A DNA stretch of 18,192 bases from Methylococcaceae bacterium UBA662. Its GTDB lineage: Bacteria > Pseudomonadota > Gammaproteobacteria > Methylococcales > Methylomonadaceae. Location of the stretch: NCBI GenBank assembly GCA_002299425.1, contig DBNW01000048.1, positions 1-18,192 on the forward strand. The letters are read 5' to 3'. The position numbers and the translations under genes were made by a program. The number at the start of each line of letters is the position of its first letter. Within the stretch, counting starts at the first letter, position 1. The notes under the pieces were generated by a model that saw only the letters and a program-made list of their open reading frames with translations, searched no databases and had not been told where the DNA came from. Of this stretch, positions 1 through 6,687 are shown one piece after another.

Positions 1-332
1 TTGCACGGCGCAAACCAAAGGGTAATCAAAAGTCCGGCGATTTCGTCCCAGACAATGCCGTCGTAATCGTGTTCGCCCAGTTTGTCGGCGGCAACACCGC
101 AAATCCATATGCCGCCGATACTGACCATGACGGTCATCACGCTGTAAATGAGGCTGTGCGTCTGCATGAGCAGACAGTACAAGGGAATGGCGGCCACTGT
201 GCCGAAGGTGCCGGGGGCAAACTTGGCCAGCCCAGACCCGAACCCGAACGCCAGAAACAACACGGGATCGGTCAAAATTTGCCGAGCGGTCAGTTGCTTG
301 CGGCCGATACCTTGGTTAAGAAAAATGTTCAT
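1..332 (-). CDS. pgpA: Phosphatidylglycerophosphatase A, 5' part only (runs off the window)
   Basis: Integral inner-membrane phosphatase that removes phosphate from phosphatidylglycerol phosphate to give phosphatidylglycerol. Translation of the minus strand from the ATG at 332-330 gives 110 residues before the window edge. They include the family's FGSGLAKFAPGTFGT segment near residues 30-44 and the acidic IVWDEIAG motif near residue 93, whose Asp/Glu residues are thought to be metal ligands; hydrophobic stretches lie between them. The start codon lies inside the end of thiL, overlapping it by 17 bp, which points to translational coupling. The ribH-nusB-thiL-pgpA order is common in gammaproteobacteria. 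The C-terminal part, with the remaining membrane segments, is not in the window. Identification is confident from the two motifs together with the gene order. Confidence 0.92.
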   Translation of the reverse strand, partial: MNIFLNQGIGRKQLTARQILTDPVLFLAFGFGSGLAKFAPGTFGTVAAIPLYCLLMQTHSLIYSVMTVMVSIGGIWICGVAADKLGEHDYDGIVWDEIAGLLITLWFAPC

Positions 333-1254
333 AGGCACGGGTCGTTAAGGGTCGAACAAGCCCTGATTGGTGCAGGCGCAGTCCGGGTTCTTGCTCGATA
401 ACGCCAATTTTACGGCAGCTATCGGGTACTTTACCGGCATCGTTAGGGTGCACGGTAAAACACAATTCGTAATCATCGCCCGCCGTCAGTGGCAGGGCCC
501 AGTCGCCGGTGTCGGCTATGTAAGCCAGCACGGCATCCGACAACGGCAGGCAAGACCAATCCAAACGGGCACCAACCCGGCTTTGTTTTAGGATGTGCCC
601 TAGGTCGCCGGTCAAGCCATCGGAGACATCGATGCAGGCCGTGGCCGTACCGCGCAAAGCCAGGCCGTTTGCCACCTGCGGGGTAGGGCGGTGCAAGCGC
701 AGCAGAGGTAAATCAGGCGCGTTACAAACGTAACCGTGGCAAATTTTTAAGCCCAAACCGGCATCGCCTATGTCGCCGGTCAGATAAATAAAATCGCCCG
801 GTTTGGCACCGCAGCGCCGCAGTGCCGTCCCCTGTGGCAGTATGCCTAAGGCCTGCACCGTTAAGGTCAACGGGCCTCCAGTGGTGTCACCGCCGATTAA
901 ATCTACGTTGTATTGGCGGGCTAAGTCCAAAAAACCCCGGCTAAACGCCGCCAGCCAGTCTTCGTCGACTTGCGCTAAGGTCAATGCTAGGGTTGCCGCC
1001 ACCGGTTTTGCACCCATGCTGGCCAAATCGCTTAGGTTGACCGCCAATGCTTTGTGGCCCAGTGCGGCCGGGTCATCCCCGCCAAAAAAATGCACGTTTT
1101 CGACCAGGGTGTCGGTGGTCACTGCCAGTTCATGACCCGCCGGTACGGCCAACAAGGCACAATCGTCACCGATGCCCAAACGAGTGACAGCATTGCGGGG
1201 AGAACTTTGGGTGAAAAAGCGTTCGATTAAAGAAAATTCAGACAGCGGCATCAT
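316..1254 (-). CDS. thiL: Thiamine-monophosphate kinase
   Basis: ATP-dependent cytoplasmic kinase converting thiamine monophosphate to thiamine diphosphate, the last step of de novo cofactor synthesis. The 312-residue protein has the usual family length. Visible motifs are GIGDDCA near residue 27 and TTDTLVENVHF near residue 46 (Mg/ATP-binding Asp residues), IGGDTTGG near residue 118, and CIDVSDGLTGDLGHI near residue 206, all characteristic of ThiL in the PurM/AIR-synthetase fold. Two consecutive ATG codons occur; the first, at 1254, overlaps the nusB stop as ATGA, and the second is at 1251. The gene ends inside the start of pgpA. It is the third gene of a compact operon, so it is probably controlled from upstream of ribH. 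Confidence 0.96.
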   Translation of the reverse strand: MMPLSEFSLIERFFTQSSPRNAVTRLGIGDDCALLAVPAGHELAVTTDTLVENVHFFGGDDPAALGHKALAVNLSDLASMGAKPVAATLALTLAQVDEDWLAAFSRGFLDLARQYNVDLIGGDTTGGPLTLTVQALGILPQGTALRRCGAKPGDFIYLTGDIGDAGLGLKICHGYVCNAPDLPLLRLHRPTPQVANGLALRGTATACIDVSDGLTGDLGHILKQSRVGARLDWSCLPLSDAVLAYIADTGDWALPLTAGDDYELCFTVHPNDAGKVPDSCRKIGVIEQEPGLRLHQSGLVRPLTTRAYEHFS

Positions 1255-1697
1255 GAGTTTGAATGGGGGTTTTTCTGGGCTTGCTGCTCTAGCGGCCGGT
1301 TTTGCAGAGCAATTTTATCGAGAATACCGTTGATATAGCGATAGCTGCCTTCGGCGCCAAATGTTTTTGCTAAGTTGACGCTTTCGTTCAACACCACTCG
1401 GTAGGGCATGTCCAGGCGGTACAGCAGTTCGTAAACGCCGATCCTTAACACAGCCCTTTCCACCGGGTCTATTTTTTCCACCGGGCGGTCTACGAATTGC
1501 GCTAAGGCCTGGTCAATGGCGACTAGGTGCTCAGGGACACCGTGCAATAGTTCTTTGAAATAATTTTTCTGGGCATCTTTTAGCCATTCATCAGTAAAGA
1601 ATTGCTGCTCGATCAGTTCTAGGTTGTGGCCAGCTATCTGCCATTGGTACAAGGCTTGAACGGCTGCTTTGCGGGCGTTGCTGCGGGCGAAGCTCAT
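1251..1697 (-). CDS. nusB: Transcription antitermination factor NusB
   Basis: Small all-helical RNA-binding protein that joins NusE (ribosomal protein S10) on boxA RNA during rRNA antitermination. The protein is 148 residues, typical for the family. It shows the N-terminal ARKAAVQALYQWQI helix and the C-terminal VVLNESVNLAKTFG and YINGILDKIA segments that are strongly conserved in NusB. I chose the ATG at 1697, which overlaps the ribH stop by one base (TGATG). A TTG one codon earlier is possible but unnecessary. The stop overlaps the thiL start, so ribH, nusB and thiL are translationally linked. The ribH-nusB pair is a widely conserved neighbourhood in Proteobacteria. Confidence 0.96.
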   Translation of the reverse strand: MSFARSNARKAAVQALYQWQIAGHNLELIEQQFFTDEWLKDAQKNYFKELLHGVPEHLVAIDQALAQFVDRPVEKIDPVERAVLRIGVYELLYRLDMPYRVVLNESVNLAKTFGAEGSYRYINGILDKIALQNRPLEQQAQKNPHSNS

Positions 1698-2173
1698 CAA
1701 GCTTCCAGGTTTTTGAACAGGCTGGCCATTTCAATGGCGGACAGAGCGGCCTCGGCACCTTTGTTGCCAGCTTTGGTGCCAGCACGTTCAATGGCTTGCT
1801 CGATGGTGTCAACGGTCAACACGCCAAAACTGACCGGTACACCGTACTGCAAAGCGACATGGGCTATGCCTTTGACACACTCGCCAGCAACATAGTCAAA
1901 ATGCGGTGTACCGCCACGGATAACCGCGCCGATGGCGATGATGGCATCGTACTGCTTGCTGGCAGCGACGCGCTGCACCACCACCGGCAATTCAAAGGCT
2001 CCTGGGGCCTTAACCCGATGGATGGCATGTTTGTCCGCACCGTGGCGGATTAAAGCGTCGATGGCACCGGCTTCCAGTTGTTCGACGATGAAACCGTTAA
2101 AGCGCGAGGCGACAATGCAAAATTTGCCGCCTTGGGCAGATAAATGACCTTCAAAGGTTTTGATGTGTGACAT
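1697..2173 (-). CDS. ribH: 6,7-dimethyl-8-ribityllumazine synthase
   Basis: Penultimate step of riboflavin synthesis: condenses 5-amino-6-ribitylaminouracil with 3,4-dihydroxy-2-butanone 4-phosphate to lumazine, usually as a large oligomer or icosahedral shell. The 158-residue length fits. Conserved segments are FCIVASRFN near residue 18, the VKAPGAFELPVVVQR substrate loop near residue 54, GAVIRGGTPHFDYVAGE near residue 82 with the catalytic-region His, and GVLTVDTIEQAIERAG near residue 117. Upstream of the ATG at 2173 there is only a purine-rich GAGAAAA as a weak ribosome site. It is the first visible gene of the operon. No ribBA, ribE or ribD lies immediately upstream, where the tRNA genes sit instead. 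Confidence 0.97.
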   Translation of the reverse strand: MSHIKTFEGHLSAQGGKFCIVASRFNGFIVEQLEAGAIDALIRHGADKHAIHRVKAPGAFELPVVVQRVAASKQYDAIIAIGAVIRGGTPHFDYVAGECVKGIAHVALQYGVPVSFGVLTVDTIEQAIERAGTKAGNKGAEAALSAIEMASLFKNLEA

Positions 2174-2417
2174 TTTTTCTCAATGGCTGATGGTTATGCG
2201 GTTGGTTTTTGTTACAGCACCACGGGTGTCTTGCGCACCTTCCACGGGGAGGGGTTTTAGGTGTTTATTTAGTTGACAGGCCTTTGGCAAACGGGCCGCT
2301 ACTTAAAAAAGTGCTTAAGACTACCATCAAATGCAGTCCCGTGGAATGCCAGTTCAGTGGGTGCCAAATCTGGCCGCTTTTAAGACTATTTTGACAAGCC
2401 AAAAAAATCCACAGGCA

Positions 2418-2441
2418 CAAAAAAACCGCTCTTAAGCGGTT
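2418..2441 (-). terminator. Rho-independent terminator after tRNA-Cys
   Basis: On the minus strand a perfect 7-bp stem (AACCGCT with AGCGGTT) closes a TAAG loop and is followed directly by a run of about seven T. It begins 9 nt past the CCA end of tRNA-Cys, the right place to end the tRNA transcript. Confidence 0.85.
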
Positions 2442-2449
2442 GATTTTAT

Positions 2450-2523
2450 TGGAGGCTGCGGCCGGAATCGAACCGGCATAGACGGCTTTGCAGGCCGCTG
2501 CATAACCATTTTGCTACGCAGCC
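2450..2523 (-). tRNA. tRNA-Cys (anticodon GCA)
   Basis: The 74-nt minus-strand sequence folds as a cloverleaf. The acceptor GGCTGCG pairs with CGCAGCC, the discriminator is T, and the 3' CCA is encoded. The anticodon loop CTGCAAA sits on a five-pair stem and carries GCA. The T arm has the GGTTCGATTCC pattern. It lies 55 nt downstream of tRNA-Gly, the same Gly-Cys order as glyW-cysT of enterobacteria. No room for its own promoter is seen between it and the preceding hairpin, so it probably depends on read-through from the tRNA-Gly promoter. Confidence 0.97.
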
Positions 2524-2544
2524 AATACTAAAAAACACGAAATA

Positions 2545-2571
2545 AAAAAGCCGCGACAGTCGCGGCTTTTT
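2545..2571 (-). terminator. Strong terminator-like hairpin between tRNA-Gly and tRNA-Cys
   Basis: A perfect 11-bp stem (AAAAGCCGCGA with TCGCGGCTTTT) with a 3-nt loop is flanked by an A tract and a T tract, so it looks like a bidirectional intrinsic terminator. In the minus direction it follows tRNA-Gly by 8 nt and precedes tRNA-Cys by 22 nt. It may be a leaky terminator setting the Gly:Cys ratio, or an RNA-processing hairpin. Confidence 0.75.
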
Positions 2572-2578
2572 AACTGTT

Positions 2579-2653
2579 TGGAGCGGGAAACGAGATTCGA
2601 ACTCGCGACCCCAACCTTGGCAAGGTTGTGCTCTACCACTGAGCTATTCCCGC
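2579..2653 (-). tRNA. tRNA-Gly (anticodon GCC)
   Basis: The 75-nt minus-strand cloverleaf has acceptor GCGGGAA pairing with TTCCCGC, discriminator T and an encoded CCA. The D arm is AGCTCAGTGGTAGAGC. The anticodon stem CAACC/GGTTG carries loop TTGCCAA with GCC, and the T loop is GTTCGAATC. A good sigma70 promoter lies about 20 bp upstream, so this gene heads the small Gly-Cys tRNA operon. Confidence 0.98.
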
Positions 2654-2673
2654 GCTTAATTATTATCTTGGGG

Positions 2674-2701
2674 ATTCTAAATGAAAAAAATTTTGTGTCA
2701 A
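2674..2701 (-). promoter_or_regulatory. Sigma70 promoter of the tRNA-Gly/tRNA-Cys operon
   Basis: On the minus strand a consensus -35 TTGACA (2701-2696) is followed after 16 bp by TAGAAT (2679-2674), then by a C-rich discriminator (CCCC) just before the expected start point. GC-rich discriminators are typical of stringently controlled stable RNA promoters. The promoter sits 3 bp beyond the stop codon of the upstream gene. Confidence 0.8.
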
Positions 2702-2704
2702 TCG

Positions 2705-3217
2705 TTATTTGACATCAATAGCCAATGCCCACGCTTCGTTGCCTTTGCATTCGCCGGTCTCAATCCGAACTTTTACATAAGAATTTTTCTTGCCGTAGGC
2801 ATCCGCGAAGGCTAAGGCTGTCACCGGCGTGCCTTGTGCCATGTGCTGGCAAGCGCGTGTCCGGTCTGATTCTTCTGAATCATCATAGGCTGCGATAGCA
2901 CCCGGGACAGAAACCAAGCGGACTGTTGACAACGCATCGTAGGTGTTAGCACCTTTCAGTACATAGCGTTGACCTAGTTTAAGTTCTTTAATGGCGGATT
3001 GTTTTACCGGGCCGCCGTCACTTCCCGCCATCGCTAGCAGCCATGCACCGACTACCAAAAAAGCACCTACGCCACCAAAAAACAAGGCTGGATTGTCTTG
3101 TTTTATTTTCATAAGTGTCGCCAAAAAGTGGCTAACTGCTGTTTTTTTAGTTTGCACATCAGTCGGTTGCTTTTGTTCTTCTGTCACCGGTTGGTTTTCA
3201 TTTTCTTGATTGCTCAT
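2705..3217 (-). CDS. Single-pass membrane-anchored protein of unknown function with possible SH3-like C-terminus
   Basis: The predicted protein is 170 residues. Residues 1-30 are polar and rich in Gln, Glu and Asn. One clear transmembrane helix spans about 45-65 (LFFGGVGAFLVVGAWLLAMA). The rest should form an external domain with two Cys residues (CQHM and GECKG) and a short beta-rich C-terminus (SYVKVRIETGECKGNEAWALAIDVK region) that resembles a bacterial SH3-type barrel. I chose the ATG at 3217 because GAGGA lies 6 nt before it; an in-frame extension of 21 residues upstream lacks such a site and looks non-native. A minus-strand TATAAT lies about 22 bp before the start. It is a lone gene between the tRNA operon and an unrelated operon. 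I do not recognise a characterised family. Confidence 0.75.
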   Translation of the reverse strand: MSNQENENQPVTEEQKQPTDVQTKKTAVSHFLATLMKIKQDNPALFFGGVGAFLVVGAWLLAMAGSDGGPVKQSAIKELKLGQRYVLKGANTYDALSTVRLVSVPGAIAAYDDSEESDRTRACQHMAQGTPVTALAFADAYGKKNSYVKVRIETGECKGNEAWALAIDVK

Positions 3218-3238
3218 TTTATCCTCACGAAAAAAATT

Positions 3239-3244
3239 ATTATA
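3239..3244 (-). promoter_or_regulatory. Candidate -10 box for the membrane-anchored protein gene
   Basis: A perfect TATAAT on the minus strand, about 22 bp upstream of the chosen ATG, would give a very short leader that still includes the GAGGA ribosome site. The -35 at 17 bp spacing is poor (TTTTTC), so this is tentative. Confidence 0.3.
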
Positions 3245-3445
3245 GTTATCCAATGCGGTAGGAAAAATTTTATACAACATTTCCTACGCCGCAAAAATTT
3301 AAACACACACCCTGTACTTAAACCACAAACGAGCTTCCAACTTATCATTTTAAGCCATCTTTTCAAGCCCTTTATTTAGCCGACTTGAGCCTTAAGCGTA
3401 AGAGACTAACGTTTTTCCTGATAAGCAAGCTGTTTTAGTGGATAA

Positions 3446-3500
3446 CAAAAGTCGGTCATGCCGACTCCCTGCTGGCAGGGCGGCACCGGTGAGAGGTGCC
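3446..3500 (-). repeat. Three consecutive hairpins after the PilZ-like gene; the last may be a terminator
   Basis: The 303-bp space between 3218 and 3520 has no gene but holds three adjacent perfect inverted repeats: GGCACC/GGTGCC (3482-3500, 7-nt loop), CCCTGC/GCAGGG (3467-3480, 2-nt centre) and AGTCGG/CCGACT (3450-3466, 5-nt loop). In the minus direction, leaving the gene that stops at 3521, the third hairpin is followed by TTTTG, so it could act as a weak intrinsic terminator. The set could also be a palindromic repeat element. Between 3245 and 3445 I see nothing else. Confidence 0.5.
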
Positions 3501-3520
3501 TCGCTAATTAGATAAATTTT

Positions 3521-5140
3521 TTAGGTTGGCGGTGATTGTCTGCACTCAAACTGCCAATACCCTAATGCCACATTCGCTTTATTGTGAACCACGACATTAA
3601 ATGTTTTTTGCTTGACCGTCAGGGAAAGTGTGTCGCCTTCCTTGAAAATAGACGTGTCGATGATCATGTGTAGGCTTTTACCCAAATTTTGCCTTGGTTT
3701 GAGCAACAAGGCGATGCCATGCCGTTCATTTTCAGCACTGTCTCTGCAACGGTAAAAAGCCGGGATGCATTGGCTGGTTAGTAACCGCACCCCGATATTC
3801 AACGTGTTTTCTGTTCGATACATACAGATTTCGTTGACTACGGCCAGCACCCGCTGTTTTTTTTGGGCATTGATCTTTCTAAGGCTAACCAGGCTGCCGA
3901 TTGACAATGCACCGGGATTATAGAAATTGACGGACAATAGCGTCCCGGATAGGGATTGGGCTAGATGTTCTGAGTTATCTGCCGATAGCTCATCGCTAAA
4001 CAATAGCTTGTGGGTATTGGCCAGCCCTATTGCAAGCAGCCGGTCTAGCCTGTCTGAAAACAGTTCACAATTGCCGATAGCAACCCCAGACCATCTTTGT
4101 TGCAAATAAAACAGCACTTCGGGTGCTATGAATTCACCCTCTTCGGTTCCTCCCTTGGCAGAAAACCGAGTTTGGTTGTCGAACCCTCCTCTCGTGTTTT
4201 CCAACAACGTTTTATAAACCCCGGAAAAATCGACAAACAAAACGGCAGAAGGGTTTTTTTCGCTTAATCTAATTTCCGCCATCTGGTTTTTGAAAAACGG
4301 CGCTTTGTCTTCGTCTGTGATGAGCAAAGCTTGTTCAGCCTGGCCGGCAATGGGGGCGTTTTTTAGTTTGGCGCGCTTGCTTAGTTTTTGTACCAGTTTT
4401 TCAACGTGCGCTATTTCTTTGCCCATTAATCCGGATGGACTGGCTAGGGACAGCAAGACCGTTTGCAGGTAGCAGTCCTTCACGCTGAAGCCGGTGTTTG
4501 CTTGACCATTGCTGGTAATGGGTATTTGCACATCATGGACGTTAAGCTTTACGCTCAGTTTGTACAACGCGTGCAGGTCTAGCCAAAGCCAGTCGGGTAT
4601 TGGCGTCGCCATCAGGTAATGGTGGGTTACAATGCCGCCCAGTCCCAGCAAGCAACGCAGAATTGACAAGGCTGCCTGTTTGCCTTTAAACCAACCTATG
4701 GGTTGTCCGGTAATGGCCTTGGCAGCAAGCCAATAGCCAATGGCGAGCTGACGCTCCATTTCAACCAATAAATCTAGGGCAGTTTGCGCACTAGAATCTT
4801 TGGGGAAATTGCCGTCAAGCAACTTAGAACGCAGATAGCTTTTTGTGATCCAGAATACGGGTAACAACAATTCCAGGCTGTCCAGCCTTAACTGTGGTGA
4901 CATAGCCAAGCCGTTCATCTCCAGAACGAGGTCATAGAGCAGCCGTGTGGATAATCTGGGGTTGCCAACAGGAAGCTGGGAAACCCATTCTTGCAGAAAC
5001 TTTTCCTCAAATTCCTTAACACGCTGCGGCTGGCTGTGTTGCTTTGGTATGGCAAGAAAATAAGAGTTTCTCAACGGGGTACCTGCATGGTTTAAGTGTT
5101 GCCGATCCATGCGCCCATGGCCGGGTGCTGTGCTAAACAC
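3521..5140 (-). CDS. PilZ-like cytoplasmic protein, distal gene of the ABC/beta-propeller operon
   Basis: A soluble 539-residue protein without signal peptide or membrane helix. The N-terminal half is helical, with the NPRLSTRLLYDLVLEMNGL and RLDSLELLLP pattern near residues 60-90. The C-terminal 130 residues have the beta-barrel pattern seen in multidomain PilZ-type proteins of gammaproteobacteria: IGSLVSLR, a VLAVVNEI strand, LNIGVRLLT, then IALLLKPRQNLGKS and a final hydrophobic strand. The classic c-di-GMP motifs RxxxR and D/NxSxxG are not clearly present, so nucleotide binding is doubtful. The first possible start is a GTG at 5140, 6 nt after the permease stop, with AGAG upstream; an ATG at 5110 is an alternative. 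The short gap suggests cotranscription with the ABC genes. Function is unknown; the PilZ assignment is a pattern judgement. Confidence 0.65.
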   Translation of the reverse strand: MFSTAPGHGRMDRQHLNHAGTPLRNSYFLAIPKQHSQPQRVKEFEEKFLQEWVSQLPVGNPRLSTRLLYDLVLEMNGLAMSPQLRLDSLELLLPVFWITKSYLRSKLLDGNFPKDSSAQTALDLLVEMERQLAIGYWLAAKAITGQPIGWFKGKQAALSILRCLLGLGGIVTHHYLMATPIPDWLWLDLHALYKLSVKLNVHDVQIPITSNGQANTGFSVKDCYLQTVLLSLASPSGLMGKEIAHVEKLVQKLSKRAKLKNAPIAGQAEQALLITDEDKAPFFKNQMAEIRLSEKNPSAVLFVDFSGVYKTLLENTRGGFDNQTRFSAKGGTEEGEFIAPEVLFYLQQRWSGVAIGNCELFSDRLDRLLAIGLANTHKLLFSDELSADNSEHLAQSLSGTLLSVNFYNPGALSIGSLVSLRKINAQKKQRVLAVVNEICMYRTENTLNIGVRLLTSQCIPAFYRCRDSAENERHGIALLLKPRQNLGKSLHMIIDTSIFKEGDTLSLTVKQKTFNVVVHNKANVALGYWQFECRQSPPT

Positions 5141-5146
5141 GCTCTA

Positions 5147-5950
5147 TTAACCGACACTTTTTCGCGCCATTATCCCTTTTGATGGGTTGTAGCCTAGGAT
5201 GGCCAGCAGCATGAATAGCAAGAACGAGGCTAATGTATAGGCTAGGGCGGGTAGGTTGACCTGTTCGTACAAGGCAAAACGGACGGACTCAACCGCTTGG
5301 GAAAACGGGTTGTACTGAGCTAAGTGGTGCAGCAAGATGCTGGACTCTTTCAGTTTCCATAAGGGGTATAAAGCGGTCGACATAAAAAACATGGGGAATA
5401 TGACGAAATTCATCACCCCGGCAAAATTTTCCAATTGTTTAATGAAGGACGAGAGCAGCAAACCTAACGCTCCCAGCATCAACCCGGACAACACCAGCAC
5501 GGGCAACGCCCACAGATAACCGTTCCAAGCTATTTCTATGTCGTAAAGCCTTGCAATCAACAAAAAAACATAAACCTGCAAAATGGACACCGCCGTACCC
5601 GCCAGCAATTTGCTAAATAACAAAAACCACCGAGGCAACGGACAAACCAGCAAAATCCGCATGCTGCCCAGTTCCCGGTCATAGACCATGGACAGTGAGC
5701 TTTGCATGCCGTTGAACAGTTGGATCATGCCGCATAGGCCCGGTACGATGTACACCTCGTACAGTATGTAGGTTTCGTAAGGTGGGATGATAGCCAGGCC
5801 TAAGGCCGCCCTAAAGCCTGCCGCAAACACAAACAACCAGATCAGCGGTCTGACTAGCGCGGAAACAAAGCGTTCTCGCTGGGTAACAAAACGCCACAGT
5901 TCGCGGCTTATAATGCCCCACATGGCCCGCCAGTAATGCAAAATGCTCAT
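5147..5950 (-). CDS. ABC-2 type permease of the PQQ-alcohol-oxidation-associated transporter (PedC-like)
   Basis: Inner-membrane permease of 267 residues with about six transmembrane segments (roughly 30-50, 60-85, 105-135, 147-168, 175-197 and 235-254). The pattern MVYDRELGSMRILLVCPLPR, NFVIFPMFFMSTALYPLW and YNPFSQAVESVRFALY is that of ABC-2/DrrB-like permeases, close to the PedC group described from Pseudomonas alcohol-oxidation clusters. The ATG at 5950 overlaps the ATPase stop as ATGA. ABC-2 permeases normally export, yet this one is coded with a periplasmic binding protein, an odd but family-typical combination. The transported compound is unknown. The PQQ link comes from family association, since no PQQ dehydrogenase is in this window. 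Confidence 0.85.
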   Translation of the reverse strand: MSILHYWRAMWGIISRELWRFVTQRERFVSALVRPLIWLFVFAAGFRAALGLAIIPPYETYILYEVYIVPGLCGMIQLFNGMQSSLSMVYDRELGSMRILLVCPLPRWFLLFSKLLAGTAVSILQVYVFLLIARLYDIEIAWNGYLWALPVLVLSGLMLGALGLLLSSFIKQLENFAGVMNFVIFPMFFMSTALYPLWKLKESSILLHHLAQYNPFSQAVESVRFALYEQVNLPALAYTLASFLLFMLLAILGYNPSKGIMARKSVG

Positions 5951-6687
5951 TGTTCACCCTGTCCGGTTAAATGAAAAAAGGCCGCTTTAACATGCTCTGT
6001 TTGAGTTAAGCGCAGCACCTCGGCAACCGAGCCTTTAGCTTTAACTTGGCCATTGTGCAAGACAACCAGTTGATCATCCGGGTAGATTTCATCAATTAAA
6101 TGGCTGGCCCACAGCACGGCTAGGTGTTCATGCTGGGCTAATTGATGAATATAATCGACCAAGGCTTGGCGGCTAGCTACATCTAGGCCTACCGTGGGTT
6201 CGTCTAACAGCAAAACTCGGGGCTTATGCAGCAAAGCCCGGGCGATTTCCACGCGCCGCCTGTGGCCGCCATTTAGATGCCTGGTTTTTTCAAAGCGGCG
6301 GTCGAATAAATTCAGCCGTTCTAATTCTTGCTGGATGCGCTGCCTGGCCAATTTTCCGGGAATGCCGTGCAAGGCGGCGTGGTAATGAAGATTTTGCATA
6401 ATCGTCAAATCCAAGTCCAGCGTGGTCTGTTGAAATACGATCCCTAAGCAGGCTAAGGCTTTGCCGGTGTGCTTTTTTAGGTCGAAACCAGCCAGTTCTA
6501 TGTGGCCTTCCCGGCAATCGTAAAGACGGGTAATCAAGGAAAATAACGTGCTTTTACCGGCCCCGTTGGGCCCCAGCAAGACGGTACATTGCCCCGGAAA
6601 AATACAAAAGCTGACCTGATTCAGCGCTTTTTTCCCGGAATAAGCGAAACTGACCTCGGCAACATTCAAGGCGGCTTGAGTGTTCAT
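5947..6687 (-). CDS. ABC transporter ATPase, PQQ-dependent alcohol dehydrogenase-associated type
   Basis: Cytoplasmic ATPase partner of the adjacent ABC-2 permease, 246 residues. Walker A is GPNGAGKST at 39-47, with the Q-loop Gln at 86-87. The signature is LNGGH at 138-142 instead of LSGGQ and is followed by RRRVEIARALL. Walker B is VLLLDEP at 158-164, and the H-loop His is 196. The LNGGHRRR form is what I recall for the TIGR03864 family, whose members occur with PQQ-dependent alcohol oxidation genes. I chose the ATG at 6687 because it overlaps the beta-propeller stop as ATGA; a TTG seven codons upstream would extend further into that gene without benefit. Its stop overlaps the permease start in the same way. 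Confidence 0.9.
   Translation of the reverse strand: MNTQAALNVAEVSFAYSGKKALNQVSFCIFPGQCTVLLGPNGAGKSTLFSLITRLYDCREGHIELAGFDLKKHTGKALACLGIVFQQTTLDLDLTIMQNLHYHAALHGIPGKLARQRIQQELERLNLFDRRFEKTRHLNGGHRRRVEIARALLHKPRVLLLDEPTVGLDVASRQALVDYIHQLAQHEHLAVLWASHLIDEIYPDDQLVVLHNGQVKAKGSVAEVLRLTQTEHVKAAFFHLTGQGEQ

Noticed and set aside
803..1135. 110-codon plus-strand frame antisense to thiL
   Set aside because: It is opposite conserved ThiL motifs and has the composition expected of a shadow frame.
2209..2394. 61-codon plus-strand reading frame between ribH and tRNA-Cys
   Set aside because: No ribosome site, no family resemblance, and a low-complexity translation; probably chance in non-coding DNA.
2174..2417. 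FMN riboswitch in the ribH leader
   Set aside because: The conserved RFN motifs are not visible on the minus strand, and only short unrelated stems can be drawn.
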